NCBI GenBank assembly: GCA_963621965.1
Contig: CAVFGN010000004.1
Coordinates: 1 to 64,000, forward strand
DNA from: JAEELC01 sp963621965
Lineage (GTDB): Bacteria > Bacillota_I > Bacilli_A > Acholeplasmatales > Anaeroplasmataceae
DNA length: 64,000 nucleotides
Direction of reading: 5' to 3'
Shown: piece after piece, positions 53,188 to 60,466 of the stretch
How positions within the stretch are numbered: position 1 is the stretch's first letter
Layout of the letters: each line of letters opens with the position of its first letter
Position numbers and translations under genes: made by a program
Notes under the pieces: model-generated
Told to the model about the DNA's origin: nothing
The model's input: only the letters and a program-made list of their open reading frames with translations
Databases searched by the model: none

Positions 53188-55974
53188 CTATTCCTCCTTT
53201 TTTTCGTTTTCAGGTACAGACTCAATTTTAAATTTTATTAACTTCTTCATTTCTTCTTTGTAATACTTAAACTCGGTTTCGAAATTATCATATGTATAAC
53301 CAAAATCTGTATATTTATTAAATATTTTTTGATCCTCAAAATATTTTAATTCCTCTTTCAATTTTTCAAAAAAAGTATCAATATTAGATATGTCTTTTTC
53401 TAAAAATGAAAATGGTAAAACAAACAAGTTATTATAATCATACATATTCTTAAAAATATTAACTAATGTTTCCTTTGACTCAGATGGTGTTATAACAAAA
53501 GCATATTTTGAATTTTGTTTAAGTTTCTTATCTATTAAAACAAGTCTTATGTTATATTCATTTTCGCTTTTAGACGAAACGTCTAATAGAGTTTTCACAT
53601 ATAGTCTAAGATAATGTTTTAGTGAAACTGAATTAACATTTACAAGGTCTATATACATTAACTCATTATTTTCTTCTTTTACAAATACACTTTTTAATGA
53701 ACTAACAACAAGATTTGCATTATCTATTTTCAATTCAACATCTTCAAGTATTGATAATTTTGTATTTTTTTCATGAACTAAGTTGATTTGTTCACATATC
53801 GTATCTAGAAATTCATAAAAATATACTTTTGACATTTTTTCATCTACCGAAGGAATCTTTGATGTTAATAAATAATATTTATATAATTTTTCAGTTTGAA
53901 TTCTAGTTAGTTGATGTTCATATACATAAGGAATTAAATCATCAAAAATGCTAAAGGAATCTAGTATATCCATTTTGTAAGGACTAAATTCTTCTTCGAT
54001 TTTAGAATAAGAATCATCATTATACGGGAATATTTGTTTTGTTTTAAAACTAAATGGTTCAATTAAAAAATCACTGAACTTTTTAATATCGATTGTTTTA
54101 GGATAATCATTTGGTTTATACAAAATATCTAGGTTCTTTTTTTTGCTAATTTCATTAGTATCGGTATAAAGTGAAATATCATATCCTTTGTTTTTAAATT
54201 CACTTCTTGTAAATAATTCCTTATATTCCCTTTTTTCATCAATTGTTATTGTCTCTTCTTCTACAATAAACAATTCATTTAATATAATAGAAGGATAATA
54301 TTCTTCACCAGATTTTAGATTTTGAGCTTCATAGGATATATAAAAATTCTCACTGTTTAATTTAGTTAAATAAAATGATTTTTTTATTTCTTCATACTCA
54401 TCACTTTCATTCCTTAAATCAAGTTCACTTGTCACAGTTAAATTAGGGAAATTATTGCTAGAAAGTCCGATGAAAAATACATATTTATATTTATTTACTA
54501 TATCCTTATTAAACGAATCAAAGGTAACACCTATATTTAAACCTGATTTTGTATTGTTTGAATTTTTTAGTATATCTAAAACGAAGTTTTTAAAGATAAT
54601 ATAATGTAAATTATTAATATCTAATGTTTTTAAAGAGTTAATAAATTTATTAATTTTAAATAGTTCATAATTTTCTTCTTCAATTTTTTCGTTATATAGT
54701 ACAAGACGATTTATTACCTTTTCTAATTCTTCTAGATTGTCTTTCTTGATGATTTTGTGTGTATTAAAGAAAGACAAAAAAGACGAAACATCAGTGATTA
54801 AATCTAAAAATTTTAACATCAAATCATTGTTAAGACTCATGTTTGAATATGGAACATATTCTTTATCATTTAGACTAACAAACGAATTATCAAAGTTATC
54901 AATATTTGCAAATTTAGATAAAATTAATCTATTTTTCAACTTGTCTATATCTATATCATTATAAACATTTGTTTTTAGAATCATATCTATTATATTACAA
55001 ACATCATCTTTGGATATATTTCGGGACTTTGTAACCCACTCAATATTTAAGATATTATTTAAATCTAGGCGTGTGAAAGAATTATTAGAAAGAGATGCAA
55101 ATAATATATCAAACAAAGCATATGTATCACTTTTAGTTTCTAGACGAGTTTTTATATTATAAGGAATTGATAAGAAGTTTTTATTATCTTGTTCAAATAC
55201 TGCTTTTATTTCCATTGCATAGTCTGAAATATTACTTGAAAGAACTAAAAAATCAGAATACTTATTATCATTTTTTAATAATAAATTACAAATTTTAGAA
55301 TGAAGAATTTCAATTTCTTTCTTTTTAGAAGGACATTTAGATACTAGGGTATTAGTTTTCTTGAAATTAACATTCGAATCTAAGTCATAATGCAAAACTT
55401 TATTATATTTATTAAGTAGTGATTCTTCTAATTTTGAATAGTTAACAAAACCAAAAGAGTGGATAGTACCAATGTTCTTAAAATTGAAATTTTCTATTAT
55501 ATACCTTGTAGTAAATAAATTTAGCTTATTTGCTTTTTCTAAAACTAATTTCTTTATTTCATTACAATCTTCGTCTAAATCTAACAAATCCTTATCATAA
55601 TCATTAAATAAAGAAACTAATGTAGTCGCAAGATCATATAATTTATTTTGATAACTAATTTCATTTTCATCTAAATATTTAGATACAAGATTAATTTTAT
55701 TTAGATTTTCCTCAATTACAGTACATGTTAATAATTTGTACTGATCGTTTGAAATCAAATAAGCATTATTAAATAGTTTCTTTTTAAGCGTTTCAAAAGT
55801 ATAAAAATTTACATTCATTAAAACGCCATTATAGCTCTTTAGCCAATAATTTTTAAAATAATCTTCCAAACTTTTTGATGGAACTAAAATATTAAAAGTT
55901 TCAAATAAGTTATCTCGTTCCTTTAATGTTTTAATTAATTCTTTTGCACAAATCTCTAAATCAAAATTTTTCAT
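53188..55974 (-). CDS. recC: Exonuclease V gamma-like subunit RecC
   Basis: 928 residues from the ATG at 55974 (GGACGGG upstream); another ATG at 55986 has no ribosome site. FNILVPSKSLEDYFKNYWL near the start and YKYVFFIGLSSNNFPNL in the middle resemble RecC and inactive-helicase subunits; no Walker A is visible. In E. coli this subunit scans for Chi. Very diverged, so assignment rests on gene order recC-recB-recD. AddB-like identity is the alternative, but no cysteine cluster or nuclease motif is seen. Confidence 0.72.
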   Translation of the reverse strand: MKNFDLEICAKELIKTLKERDNLFETFNILVPSKSLEDYFKNYWLKSYNGVLMNVNFYTFETLKKKLFNNAYLISNDQYKLLTCTVIEENLNKINLVSKYLDENEISYQNKLYDLATTLVSLFNDYDKDLLDLDEDCNEIKKLVLEKANKLNLFTTRYIIENFNFKNIGTIHSFGFVNYSKLEESLLNKYNKVLHYDLDSNVNFKKTNTLVSKCPSKKKEIEILHSKICNLLLKNDNKYSDFLVLSSNISDYAMEIKAVFEQDNKNFLSIPYNIKTRLETKSDTYALFDILFASLSNNSFTRLDLNNILNIEWVTKSRNISKDDVCNIIDMILKTNVYNDIDIDKLKNRLILSKFANIDNFDNSFVSLNDKEYVPYSNMSLNNDLMLKFLDLITDVSSFLSFFNTHKIIKKDNLEELEKVINRLVLYNEKIEEENYELFKINKFINSLKTLDINNLHYIIFKNFVLDILKNSNNTKSGLNIGVTFDSFNKDIVNKYKYVFFIGLSSNNFPNLTVTSELDLRNESDEYEEIKKSFYLTKLNSENFYISYEAQNLKSGEEYYPSIILNELFIVEEETITIDEKREYKELFTRSEFKNKGYDISLYTDTNEISKKKNLDILYKPNDYPKTIDIKKFSDFLIEPFSFKTKQIFPYNDDSYSKIEEEFSPYKMDILDSFSIFDDLIPYVYEHQLTRIQTEKLYKYYLLTSKIPSVDEKMSKVYFYEFLDTICEQINLVHEKNTKLSILEDVELKIDNANLVVSSLKSVFVKEENNELMYIDLVNVNSVSLKHYLRLYVKTLLDVSSKSENEYNIRLVLIDKKLKQNSKYAFVITPSESKETLVNIFKNMYDYNNLFVLPFSFLEKDISNIDTFFEKLKEELKYFEDQKIFNKYTDFGYTYDNFETEFKYYKEEMKKLIKFKIESVPENEKKEE

Positions 55975-56089
55975 AATCCCGTCCATATATGTATTTATTA
56001 TATAATTTTTATCAATTTCATAAAAGGTATTATAGTTCTTATTTCAAATTTAAAAAAGTTAAATACATTATTTTTGTAAGTATTTAGGT

Positions 56090-56240
56090 AAAAGAAAAGA
56101 CTAAGGTAAAGGTACCTTAGTCAGTGGGGGTTGCTTGTACATTTTGAATTTAAGGGAGAGTTATGTATGAAAAAATATACAAGCTGATTAAAATTTTTAA
56201 GTGTTTTGTTTATTATTTTTTTGTCTTAATCTCTTAAGAC
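56090..56240 (-). ncRNA. Candidate small RNA, copy 2 of a two-member family
   Basis: TATAAT (56247-56252), six bases, then start at GTCTTAA-GAGA-TTAAGAC. An A-rich linker leads to the stem GCTTGTA/TACAAGC extended by AAAAT/ATTTT, with CUCUCCCUU (56152-56160) in the loop. Then come CCCCC and terminator GACTAAGGTA/TACCTTAGTC (56099-56122) followed by TTTTCTTTT. Stem changes relative to copy 1 keep pairing. Same upstream box at about the same distance. Opposite strand could encode MYEKIYKLIKIFKCF... (24 codons). Confidence 0.7.
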
Positions 56241-56269
56241 ATCTAAATTATAAACAATAATTTTGGCAC

Positions 56270-56304
56270 AATATTATTTTAAATATGTGAAATTGTGTTA
56301 ATAG
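56270..56304 (-). promoter_or_regulatory. Direct-repeat box upstream of small RNA copy 2
   Basis: The minus strand reads TTAACACAATTTCACATATTT: TTAACA and TTCACA with 10-bp spacing, at about -40 to -60. It resembles the box before copy 1 and is of the direct-repeat type bound by OmpR/PhoB-like regulators. Confidence 0.45.
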
Positions 56305-56316
56305 TTAGGCATCAAA

Positions 56317-56339
56317 ATAAAAAGAGTCTAAATGACTCT
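56317..56339 (-). terminator. Terminator of rpsP-khpA
   Basis: AGAGTC and GACTCT (56323-56339) around a 5-base loop, then TTTTTATTTT on the minus strand. Confidence 0.85.
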
Positions 56340-56341
56340 AT

Positions 56342-56584
56342 TTATTTGCTTAAAATATTAAGTCTAACCTTTACGCCTTCTTTTGAAGCTTTTGCATAAA
56401 GTATAGTTCTAATAGCTTTTGCAATATGACCACTTTTACCTACAACACGGCCTAAATCATTTTCCTTAACTGTTACATTAAAAACTTTATAACCGTCTTC
56501 TTCTAGACTCTCTAAAGAGAAGTCATCAGGATAAGCAAGTAGTGGTTTAATCAAATTTTCAACTAATTCTTCAAAAGTACCCAC
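56342..56584 (-). CDS. khpA: KH-domain RNA-binding protein KhpA
   Basis: 80 residues. Single KH domain with the GxxG loop in VVGKSGHIAKAIRTILY. N-terminus LVENLIKPLLAYPDDF is typical. Works with KhpB as a global RNA chaperone-type binder affecting cell division and elongation in relatives. Lies 12 bases after rpsP, the conserved Bacilli order. Confidence 0.94.
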   Translation of the reverse strand: MGTFEELVENLIKPLLAYPDDFSLESLEEDGYKVFNVTVKENDLGRVVGKSGHIAKAIRTILYAKASKEGVKVRLNILSK

Positions 56585-56596
56585 TTTAAAACCTCA

Positions 56597-56839
56597 CTAT
56601 TTAGAAGCTTTTTGTGCTTTTACGATATTCTTAACAGTTGTTGTCATTTGAGCTCCTTTAGCAACCCAAGCGTCAACAGCTTCAGTGTCAAGATTAACAA
56701 TAGCAGGATTAGCGATAGGATTATATGTTCCTAAAATTTCTAAGAACTTACCATCACGAGGTGAACGAGAATCAGCAGCTACAATTCTGTATTGAGGATT
56801 CTTGTGAGCACCGAATCTTTGTAATCTAATTTTAACCAT
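56597..56839 (-). CDS. rpsP: 30S ribosomal protein S16
   Basis: 80 residues from the ATG at 56839 with GGAG seven bases upstream; a GTG at 56848 lies within that site. MVKIRLQRFGAHKNPQYRIV and SPRDGKFLEILGTYNP are canonical. Needed for 30S assembly. Confidence 0.97.
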   Translation of the reverse strand: MVKIRLQRFGAHKNPQYRIVAADSRSPRDGKFLEILGTYNPIANPAIVNLDTEAVDAWVAKGAQMTTTVKNIVKAQKASK

Positions 56840-56872
56840 ATTTTTCACTCCTTTTTTGAATTTTACTAAATA

Positions 56873-56900
56873 AGTATATCATAAAATTCATAGTTGTCAA
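56873..56900 (-). promoter_or_regulatory. rpsP promoter
   Basis: TTGACA (56895-56900), 16 bp, TATACT (56873-56878) preceded by TGA. The only consensus -35 hexamer I found in the window. Confidence 0.75.
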
Positions 56901-56918
56901 GTATTTTTACTTAACACC

Positions 56919-57128
56919 TTATATTTCGTAAATGTCATCACTTACGTTAACATCTAGAACTAAACTATTATTACTTAAGTATTTAACAAGGCCGTCTAGT
57001 TTCTCTTGATTTGTGTATATTATTGCATAATTATATCTTTTGCTTGTGTAATAAATATGAACATCTCTTAATGTATTTAGTAATGATTCTTGTTTATAAG
57101 TAATCACTAAACTTCTTCTTTTAGACAT
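56919..57128 (-). CDS. YlbG family protein
   Basis: 69 residues. RRSLVITY, LRDVHIYYTSKRYNYAIIY and YLSNNSLVLDVNVSD match the small YlbG (DUF2129) family of Bacilli, somewhat shorter than the 90-residue Bacillus protein. Role unknown. Start overlaps the YlbF-like stop by one base. Confidence 0.8.
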   Translation of the reverse strand: MSKRRSLVITYKQESLLNTLRDVHIYYTSKRYNYAIIYTNQEKLDGLVKYLSNNSLVLDVNVSDDIYEI

Positions 57129-57475
57129 TAAATCACTCTTTTCTTTTTTATTTTGTTTGAAATAAAGTCTGATAATTCATTAGTCATAGTATCCAATTCT
57201 TTTTGAATAAAATGTTCTAATTCTTTTATTCTTTTAACTTCATTTATATTATATAGTTTTTCTTTGGCTATAACCAATTTTTTCTCGTACTTTTCTAAAT
57301 CTAAATTATATTTTTTTTGTTCTTTTAATTGTTCACGTGCCGTGTTAAAAGCGATGACTTCATTATTATAGTGTTCAAATACAAATTCGTTTAGTTTTAT
57401 GTATTCTTTAACATCGCTAGACTCTAAAAATTCATCAACTATTTCGTCTAGAATATTATATAATTTTAAATCCAT
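57128..57475 (-). CDS. YlbF-like protein
   Basis: 115 residues, almost all helical (FLESSDVKEYIKLNEFVFEH, FNTAREQLKEQKKYN, NEVKRIKELEHFIQKELD). Matches the YlbF/YmcA fold. Known: YlbF with YmcA and YaaT tunes RNase Y-dependent mRNA maturation in Bacillus. Assignment is strengthened by YlbG next to it. One-base overlaps on both sides indicate an operon. Confidence 0.72.
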   Translation of the reverse strand: MDLKLYNILDEIVDEFLESSDVKEYIKLNEFVFEHYNNEVIAFNTAREQLKEQKKYNLDLEKYEKKLVIAKEKLYNINEVKRIKELEHFIQKELDTMTNELSDFISNKIKKKRVI

Positions 57476-57996
57476 TATTTCGTGTAATCCTCATAAATGA
57501 TACGTGCTATTTCTTTTATAGATAATTTAGTTGAATTAATTATCTTTCCAATAAAGCCCTTATTTTCAAGAGAGAAAGCAAGATCATCATTTTTTAATCT
57601 ATTTTCTACTGACTCTATCGTGTCTCCACGCCCTATCATTCTTTTTTTTCGCACAACTTTATCGCACTCTAAATAGTACGCCTTAATAAAAAAGTCACTT
57701 TGAATATATTTATCGTATCCATTCAAATCAAGAATCATGTATCTATTTTCTTTAATAGATTCCTTACTTGTACCATAAAAGTTGTCTTGATAAGACATTG
57801 TTTCAAAGAAAAAGCCATTTTCTTTCTTTTCTTTAAATTCTTCTTTTGAAATAAAAATGTAATCGATACCATTTATTTCTCCAGTTCTTTTTTTACGAGT
57901 TGTATAAGTTACAACTTTTTTTACGTTAAATTCTTCTTCTAAACACTTACCTACCGCAGTTTTCCCACTTGCGCTTGGACCAATTAAAATAATCAT
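57475..57996 (-). CDS. Guanylate kinase paralogue
   Basis: 173 residues, shorter than Gmk at 4473-5120. P-loop GPSASGKTAVG, GMP-site TYTTRKKRTGEINGIDYIF, ETMSYQDNFYGTSKE and RKKRMIGRGDTIESVENRL show the key contacts are kept, so it may be active on a nucleotide. First gene of a three-gene operon with ylbF and ylbG; an extended -10 (TGTTATAAT, 58015-58020) and GGTGA precede it. Substrate uncertain. Confidence 0.8.
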   Translation of the reverse strand: MIILIGPSASGKTAVGKCLEEEFNVKKVVTYTTRKKRTGEINGIDYIFISKEEFKEKKENGFFFETMSYQDNFYGTSKESIKENRYMILDLNGYDKYIQSDFFIKAYYLECDKVVRKKRMIGRGDTIESVENRLKNDDLAFSLENKGFIGKIINSTKLSIKEIARIIYEDYTK

Positions 57997-58036
57997 ATTT
58001 TCACCAACAAAATTATTATAACATGAGTTTAATTAT

Positions 58037-58076
58037 TTTACTTATATTTTTAATTTTGATATAATGATTTTGGTGA
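58037..58076 (+). promoter_or_regulatory. def promoter with minimal leader
   Basis: TTTACT (58037-58042), 17 bp, TATAAT (58060-58065, preceded by TGA), six bases, GGTGA (58072-58076), ATG at 58082. The -10 overlaps an upstream in-frame ATG (58064), which therefore cannot be the start. Confidence 0.72.
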
Positions 58077-58081
58077 TTATT

Positions 58082-58696
58082 ATGTATTTAAATAAAGATA
58101 TAACTAAAGAAGGAACTCCCTCTTTAAGAGAAAAATGTAGTGAAGTAAAAATGCCTATATCAAGTGAGGACTTAGAAGTTTTACATGGTTTATACGAATA
58201 CGAAAAGATTTCACAAAATGATGAACTTGTAAAACAATACGGTATTAGACCTGGCGTAGGTATTGCGGCTCCTCAAGTTGGTGTAAACAAAAGAATGTTT
58301 GCAATCGAATTTGACGATTTTTTAGATAACAATAAACATTACGAGTATGCTGTAATCAATCCTCAAATTATCGAAAGATCAAAGGAATTAACATATCTAC
58401 CTGCAGGAGAAGGATGTTTATCTGTCGACAGACAAACTTCTGGCATCGTTCCTCGCCCTTATAAAATTGTAGCTAAGACATGGATCTATGATTTTACACA
58501 CAAGAAAGCTCAATTTAAAACTCTTCGTCTTGAAGGATATCCTGCAATTGTCTTCCAACATGAATATGACCATTTAGATGGTATATTATTTGTCGATAAA
58601 CTAACTACAGTTGAGGATTTAAAGCAAAAAGATGTAGTTTCATTCCCTTTATATACTATTGAATCTAGTGAAGAGGAAGACGAAATTGAGGAATAA
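58082..58696 (+). CDS. def: Peptide deformylase
   Basis: 204 residues from the ATG at 58082 (see promoter entry; a frame starts at 58064 but that ATG is within the -10). Removes the N-formyl group from new proteins. The three metal-site motifs are present: GVGIAAPQVG, EGCLSVD and QHEYDHLDGILF, with an insertion typical of type II enzymes of Gram-positives. Followed by overlapping yidD. Confidence 0.96.
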   Translation: MYLNKDITKEGTPSLREKCSEVKMPISSEDLEVLHGLYEYEKISQNDELVKQYGIRPGVGIAAPQVGVNKRMFAIEFDDFLDNNKHYEYAVINPQIIERSKELTYLPAGEGCLSVDRQTSGIVPRPYKIVAKTWIYDFTHKKAQFKTLRLEGYPAIVFQHEYDHLDGILFVDKLTTVEDLKQKDVVSFPLYTIESSEEEDEIEE

Positions 58697-58973
58697 ATGG
58701 GTAGTAAACGCCATTAATATTTATCAATCTCGACCTAAAACAGGTATAAAAAAATGTAGATTTTATCCAACATGTTCAGAATACTCTAAACAATGTTACT
58801 TAAAATTTAATTTCTTTTATGCAAGTTTTTTGACACTTAAAAGATTTCTTAAATGTAATCCATTTCATAAAATGGCTTACGATCCTGTACCACTTGAAAA
58901 AAAATACAGAACTAAATATATTACACTAGAAGAAGCTTTAGCTAGTGAACGTATATCACGAGCATCCAATTAG
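58686..58973 (+). CDS. yidD: Membrane protein insertion factor YidD
   Basis: About 95 residues. KKCRFYPTCSEYSKQCYLKF with its cysteines, FLKCNPFHKMAYDPVP at the C-terminal side. Assists YidC-dependent insertion. TTG at 58686 has the best ribosome site (GAGGAAG); ATG at 58659 in the same frame lacks one. Overlaps the end of def by 11 bases, so translation is probably coupled. YidC is not in the window. Confidence 0.86.
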   Translation: MRNKWVVNAINIYQSRPKTGIKKCRFYPTCSEYSKQCYLKFNFFYASFLTLKRFLKCNPFHKMAYDPVPLEKKYRTKYITLEEALASERISRASN

Positions 58974-58988
58974 ATGCTCTTTTTTTTA
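58960..58988 (+). terminator. Terminator of def-yidD
   Basis: GAGCATC-CAATTA-GATGCTC (58960-58979) followed by TTTTTTTT. The yidD stop is in the loop. Confidence 0.92.
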
Positions 58989-58990
58989 TT

Positions 58991-59013
58991 TAAAAAAAGC
59001 GTCCGAGGACGCT
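58991..59013 (-). terminator. Terminator of the gltX-cvfB operon
   Basis: AGCGTC and GACGCT (58998-59013) with a short loop, then TTTTTTT on the minus strand. Confidence 0.88.
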
Positions 59014-59014
59014 A

Positions 59015-59863
59015 TTATTTCTTTATTAAAAAAGTTTTATTATCTTTGAATGTAACAAGCTCATCTTTATATAAGCCGCCAAGAGCTCTTTTAAATGCTT
59101 TACGGGACATATTTAAGATTTTCTCTACTTCCTCGCTTGAACTTTTGGCATCAAGAGGCATTTGATTATTATGTCCTTCTAAATAATTTAATAAATATTC
59201 TTTATCAGGATCAATTTGATCTTCTTTTTGGTTAATTAAAGAACCATTATATTCATTATCATTTTTAACGTATATAATCTTTACGTTAACTTTTTCTCCA
59301 AGGCGAAGACTATTTCTTAACATTGAGTGATGAACAAATATAGATTTGAAATCTTTAGTAGCTAAACTGACACCAGCTTCGCCAACACGAATTACATAAG
59401 CCTCAACAACTTGACCGATTTCATACTTTTTGTCGTTTGCATAATCAATTAAATCAACACGGTTTAAAAGTTTTGCGACAATTGTATCTCTTTTTAGTTT
59501 CAAGCTTACTGGAATTATATCACCAACATTTGGCCATAAAGAATAATCATAAGGAAGATAATCTGTAGAAATTAAAACATCTTTACCTGTGTTATTTGAA
59601 ATAAAAACACCTGTACTAGTTATCTTTTCAACAACACTAACAAAACCAGGACGAGAAATAGTTACAAATGGTTCATTTTCAGTTGCGCAAAGTCTATGTT
59701 TTTTATCATAATAGATGAATACTTTAACGTAATCTTCACTACTATACTCTTTTTTAGCTTCCTTAAAATGAAGCAACACTTCTTCGTTTGAATCATCTGC
59801 TAACATATATCCTAAATCAGATTTTCTTAAAACTTTTAATTTATTTATTTCTCCAATTTTCAT
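59015..59863 (-). CDS. cvfB: CvfB-family S1-domain RNA-binding protein
   Basis: 282 residues. Tandem S1-like barrels (GEINKLKVLRKSDLGYML; FVSVVEKITSTGVFISNN; YEIGQVVEAYVIRVGEAGV) and a C-terminal winged helix (LNMSRKAFKRALGGLYKDEL). CvfB in Staphylococcus and YitL in Bacillus affect virulence gene or RNA regulation. Last gene of the gltX operon; only one base separates it from the 51-residue ORF. Confidence 0.88.
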   Translation of the reverse strand: MKIGEINKLKVLRKSDLGYMLADDSNEEVLLHFKEAKKEYSSEDYVKVFIYYDKKHRLCATENEPFVTISRPGFVSVVEKITSTGVFISNNTGKDVLISTDYLPYDYSLWPNVGDIIPVSLKLKRDTIVAKLLNRVDLIDYANDKKYEIGQVVEAYVIRVGEAGVSLATKDFKSIFVHHSMLRNSLRLGEKVNVKIIYVKNDNEYNGSLINQKEDQIDPDKEYLLNYLEGHNNQMPLDAKSSSEEVEKILNMSRKAFKRALGGLYKDELVTFKDNKTFLIKK

Positions 59864-59864
59864 A

Positions 59865-60020
59865 TCAGTTTCTATCTCCGTCTTTATAATTTCTATCAGT
59901 TTGTTTTTTATATTCTTCGCTTAATTTATTGTCTTTAGTTGTTTTTGTGTTTTTCCCTTGTTCAATTCGTTTAATTAATTCACGAATTTCACGTTCTGTC
60001 ATGTTATTCTTATTTTCCAT
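59865..60020 (-). CDS. Small charged ORF, 51 residues
   Basis: Reading frame from ATG (60020) to TGA starting MENKNNMTEREIRELIKR and ending YKDGDRN. It overlaps the preceding gene by 11 bases and ends one base before cvfB, so it fits the operon spacing exactly. Strongly Lys/Glu/Arg-rich, likely helical and soluble. Not recognised. TGA is otherwise a rare stop here, used also by trmD. Confidence 0.55.
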   Translation of the reverse strand: MENKNNMTEREIRELIKRIEQGKNTKTTKDNKLSEEYKKQTDRNYKDGDRN

Positions 60021-60465
60021 TTTGATCTTGTTCTTTCTTTACAATTTCTTCACTCTTATCACTTACTACAAGGCCTAGTTTTCGAAGTTCATCAATAATA
60101 TATTGTAAATTATTTTCTCCTTCATAAGAATCTCTTAGTCCTGTAAAGAAGCCAAGCGGAAAATAATCTCCTTTATAAGAAATTAAAGTGAATTTTGAAC
60201 CACCCATTCTTAGTAATTCTATCGTAAATGACTTGAATTTTTCAATCTTTAAAGAAAAATCTCCTTTGGGATTATATTTATTAAATAATCCTTTTATATG
60301 ATGGAAATAAAGATCATTTTCTTTTGCGCGAAAAGTCATAACATAGTAGTTCTTCTTTTTAGAATAGACTCCACCATTATTAGGTATAGTAAATACCACA
60401 ACTGGGTATTTACCTTTAAGATTATGATTTACACGCAAATTCATAACTACTTTTTTTAAATCCAT
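60010..60465 (-). CDS. Unknown 151-residue protein
   Basis: Not recognised. A beta-rich domain (YPVVVFTIPNNGG, YYVMTFRAKENDLYFHHIKG, FTIELLRMGGSKFTLISY) is followed by a charged tail rich in Lys, Glu and Gln. Reminiscent of a pleckstrin-like or small sheet domain, but I make no claim. One base after gltX, so an operon member; overlaps the 51-residue ORF. Confidence 0.62.
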   Translation of the reverse strand: MDLKKVVMNLRVNHNLKGKYPVVVFTIPNNGGVYSKKKNYYVMTFRAKENDLYFHHIKGLFNKYNPKGDFSLKIEKFKSFTIELLRMGGSKFTLISYKGDYFPLGFFTGLRDSYEGENNLQYIIDELRKLGLVVSDKSEEIVKKEQDQNGK

Positions 60466-60466
60466 A

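Noticed and set aside
53187..53225. Overlapping start of recB within recC
   Set aside because: AGGAGG directly precedes the ATG at 53186; the longer frame has no ribosome site.
41599..56240. The two similar 150-base elements as an insertion sequence or REP-type repeat
   Set aside because: Ends are a promoter and a terminator rather than inverted repeats, and no target duplication or transposase is present.
58064..58081. Upstream ATG for def
   Set aside because: It overlaps the TATAAT box, so it would not be in the transcript.
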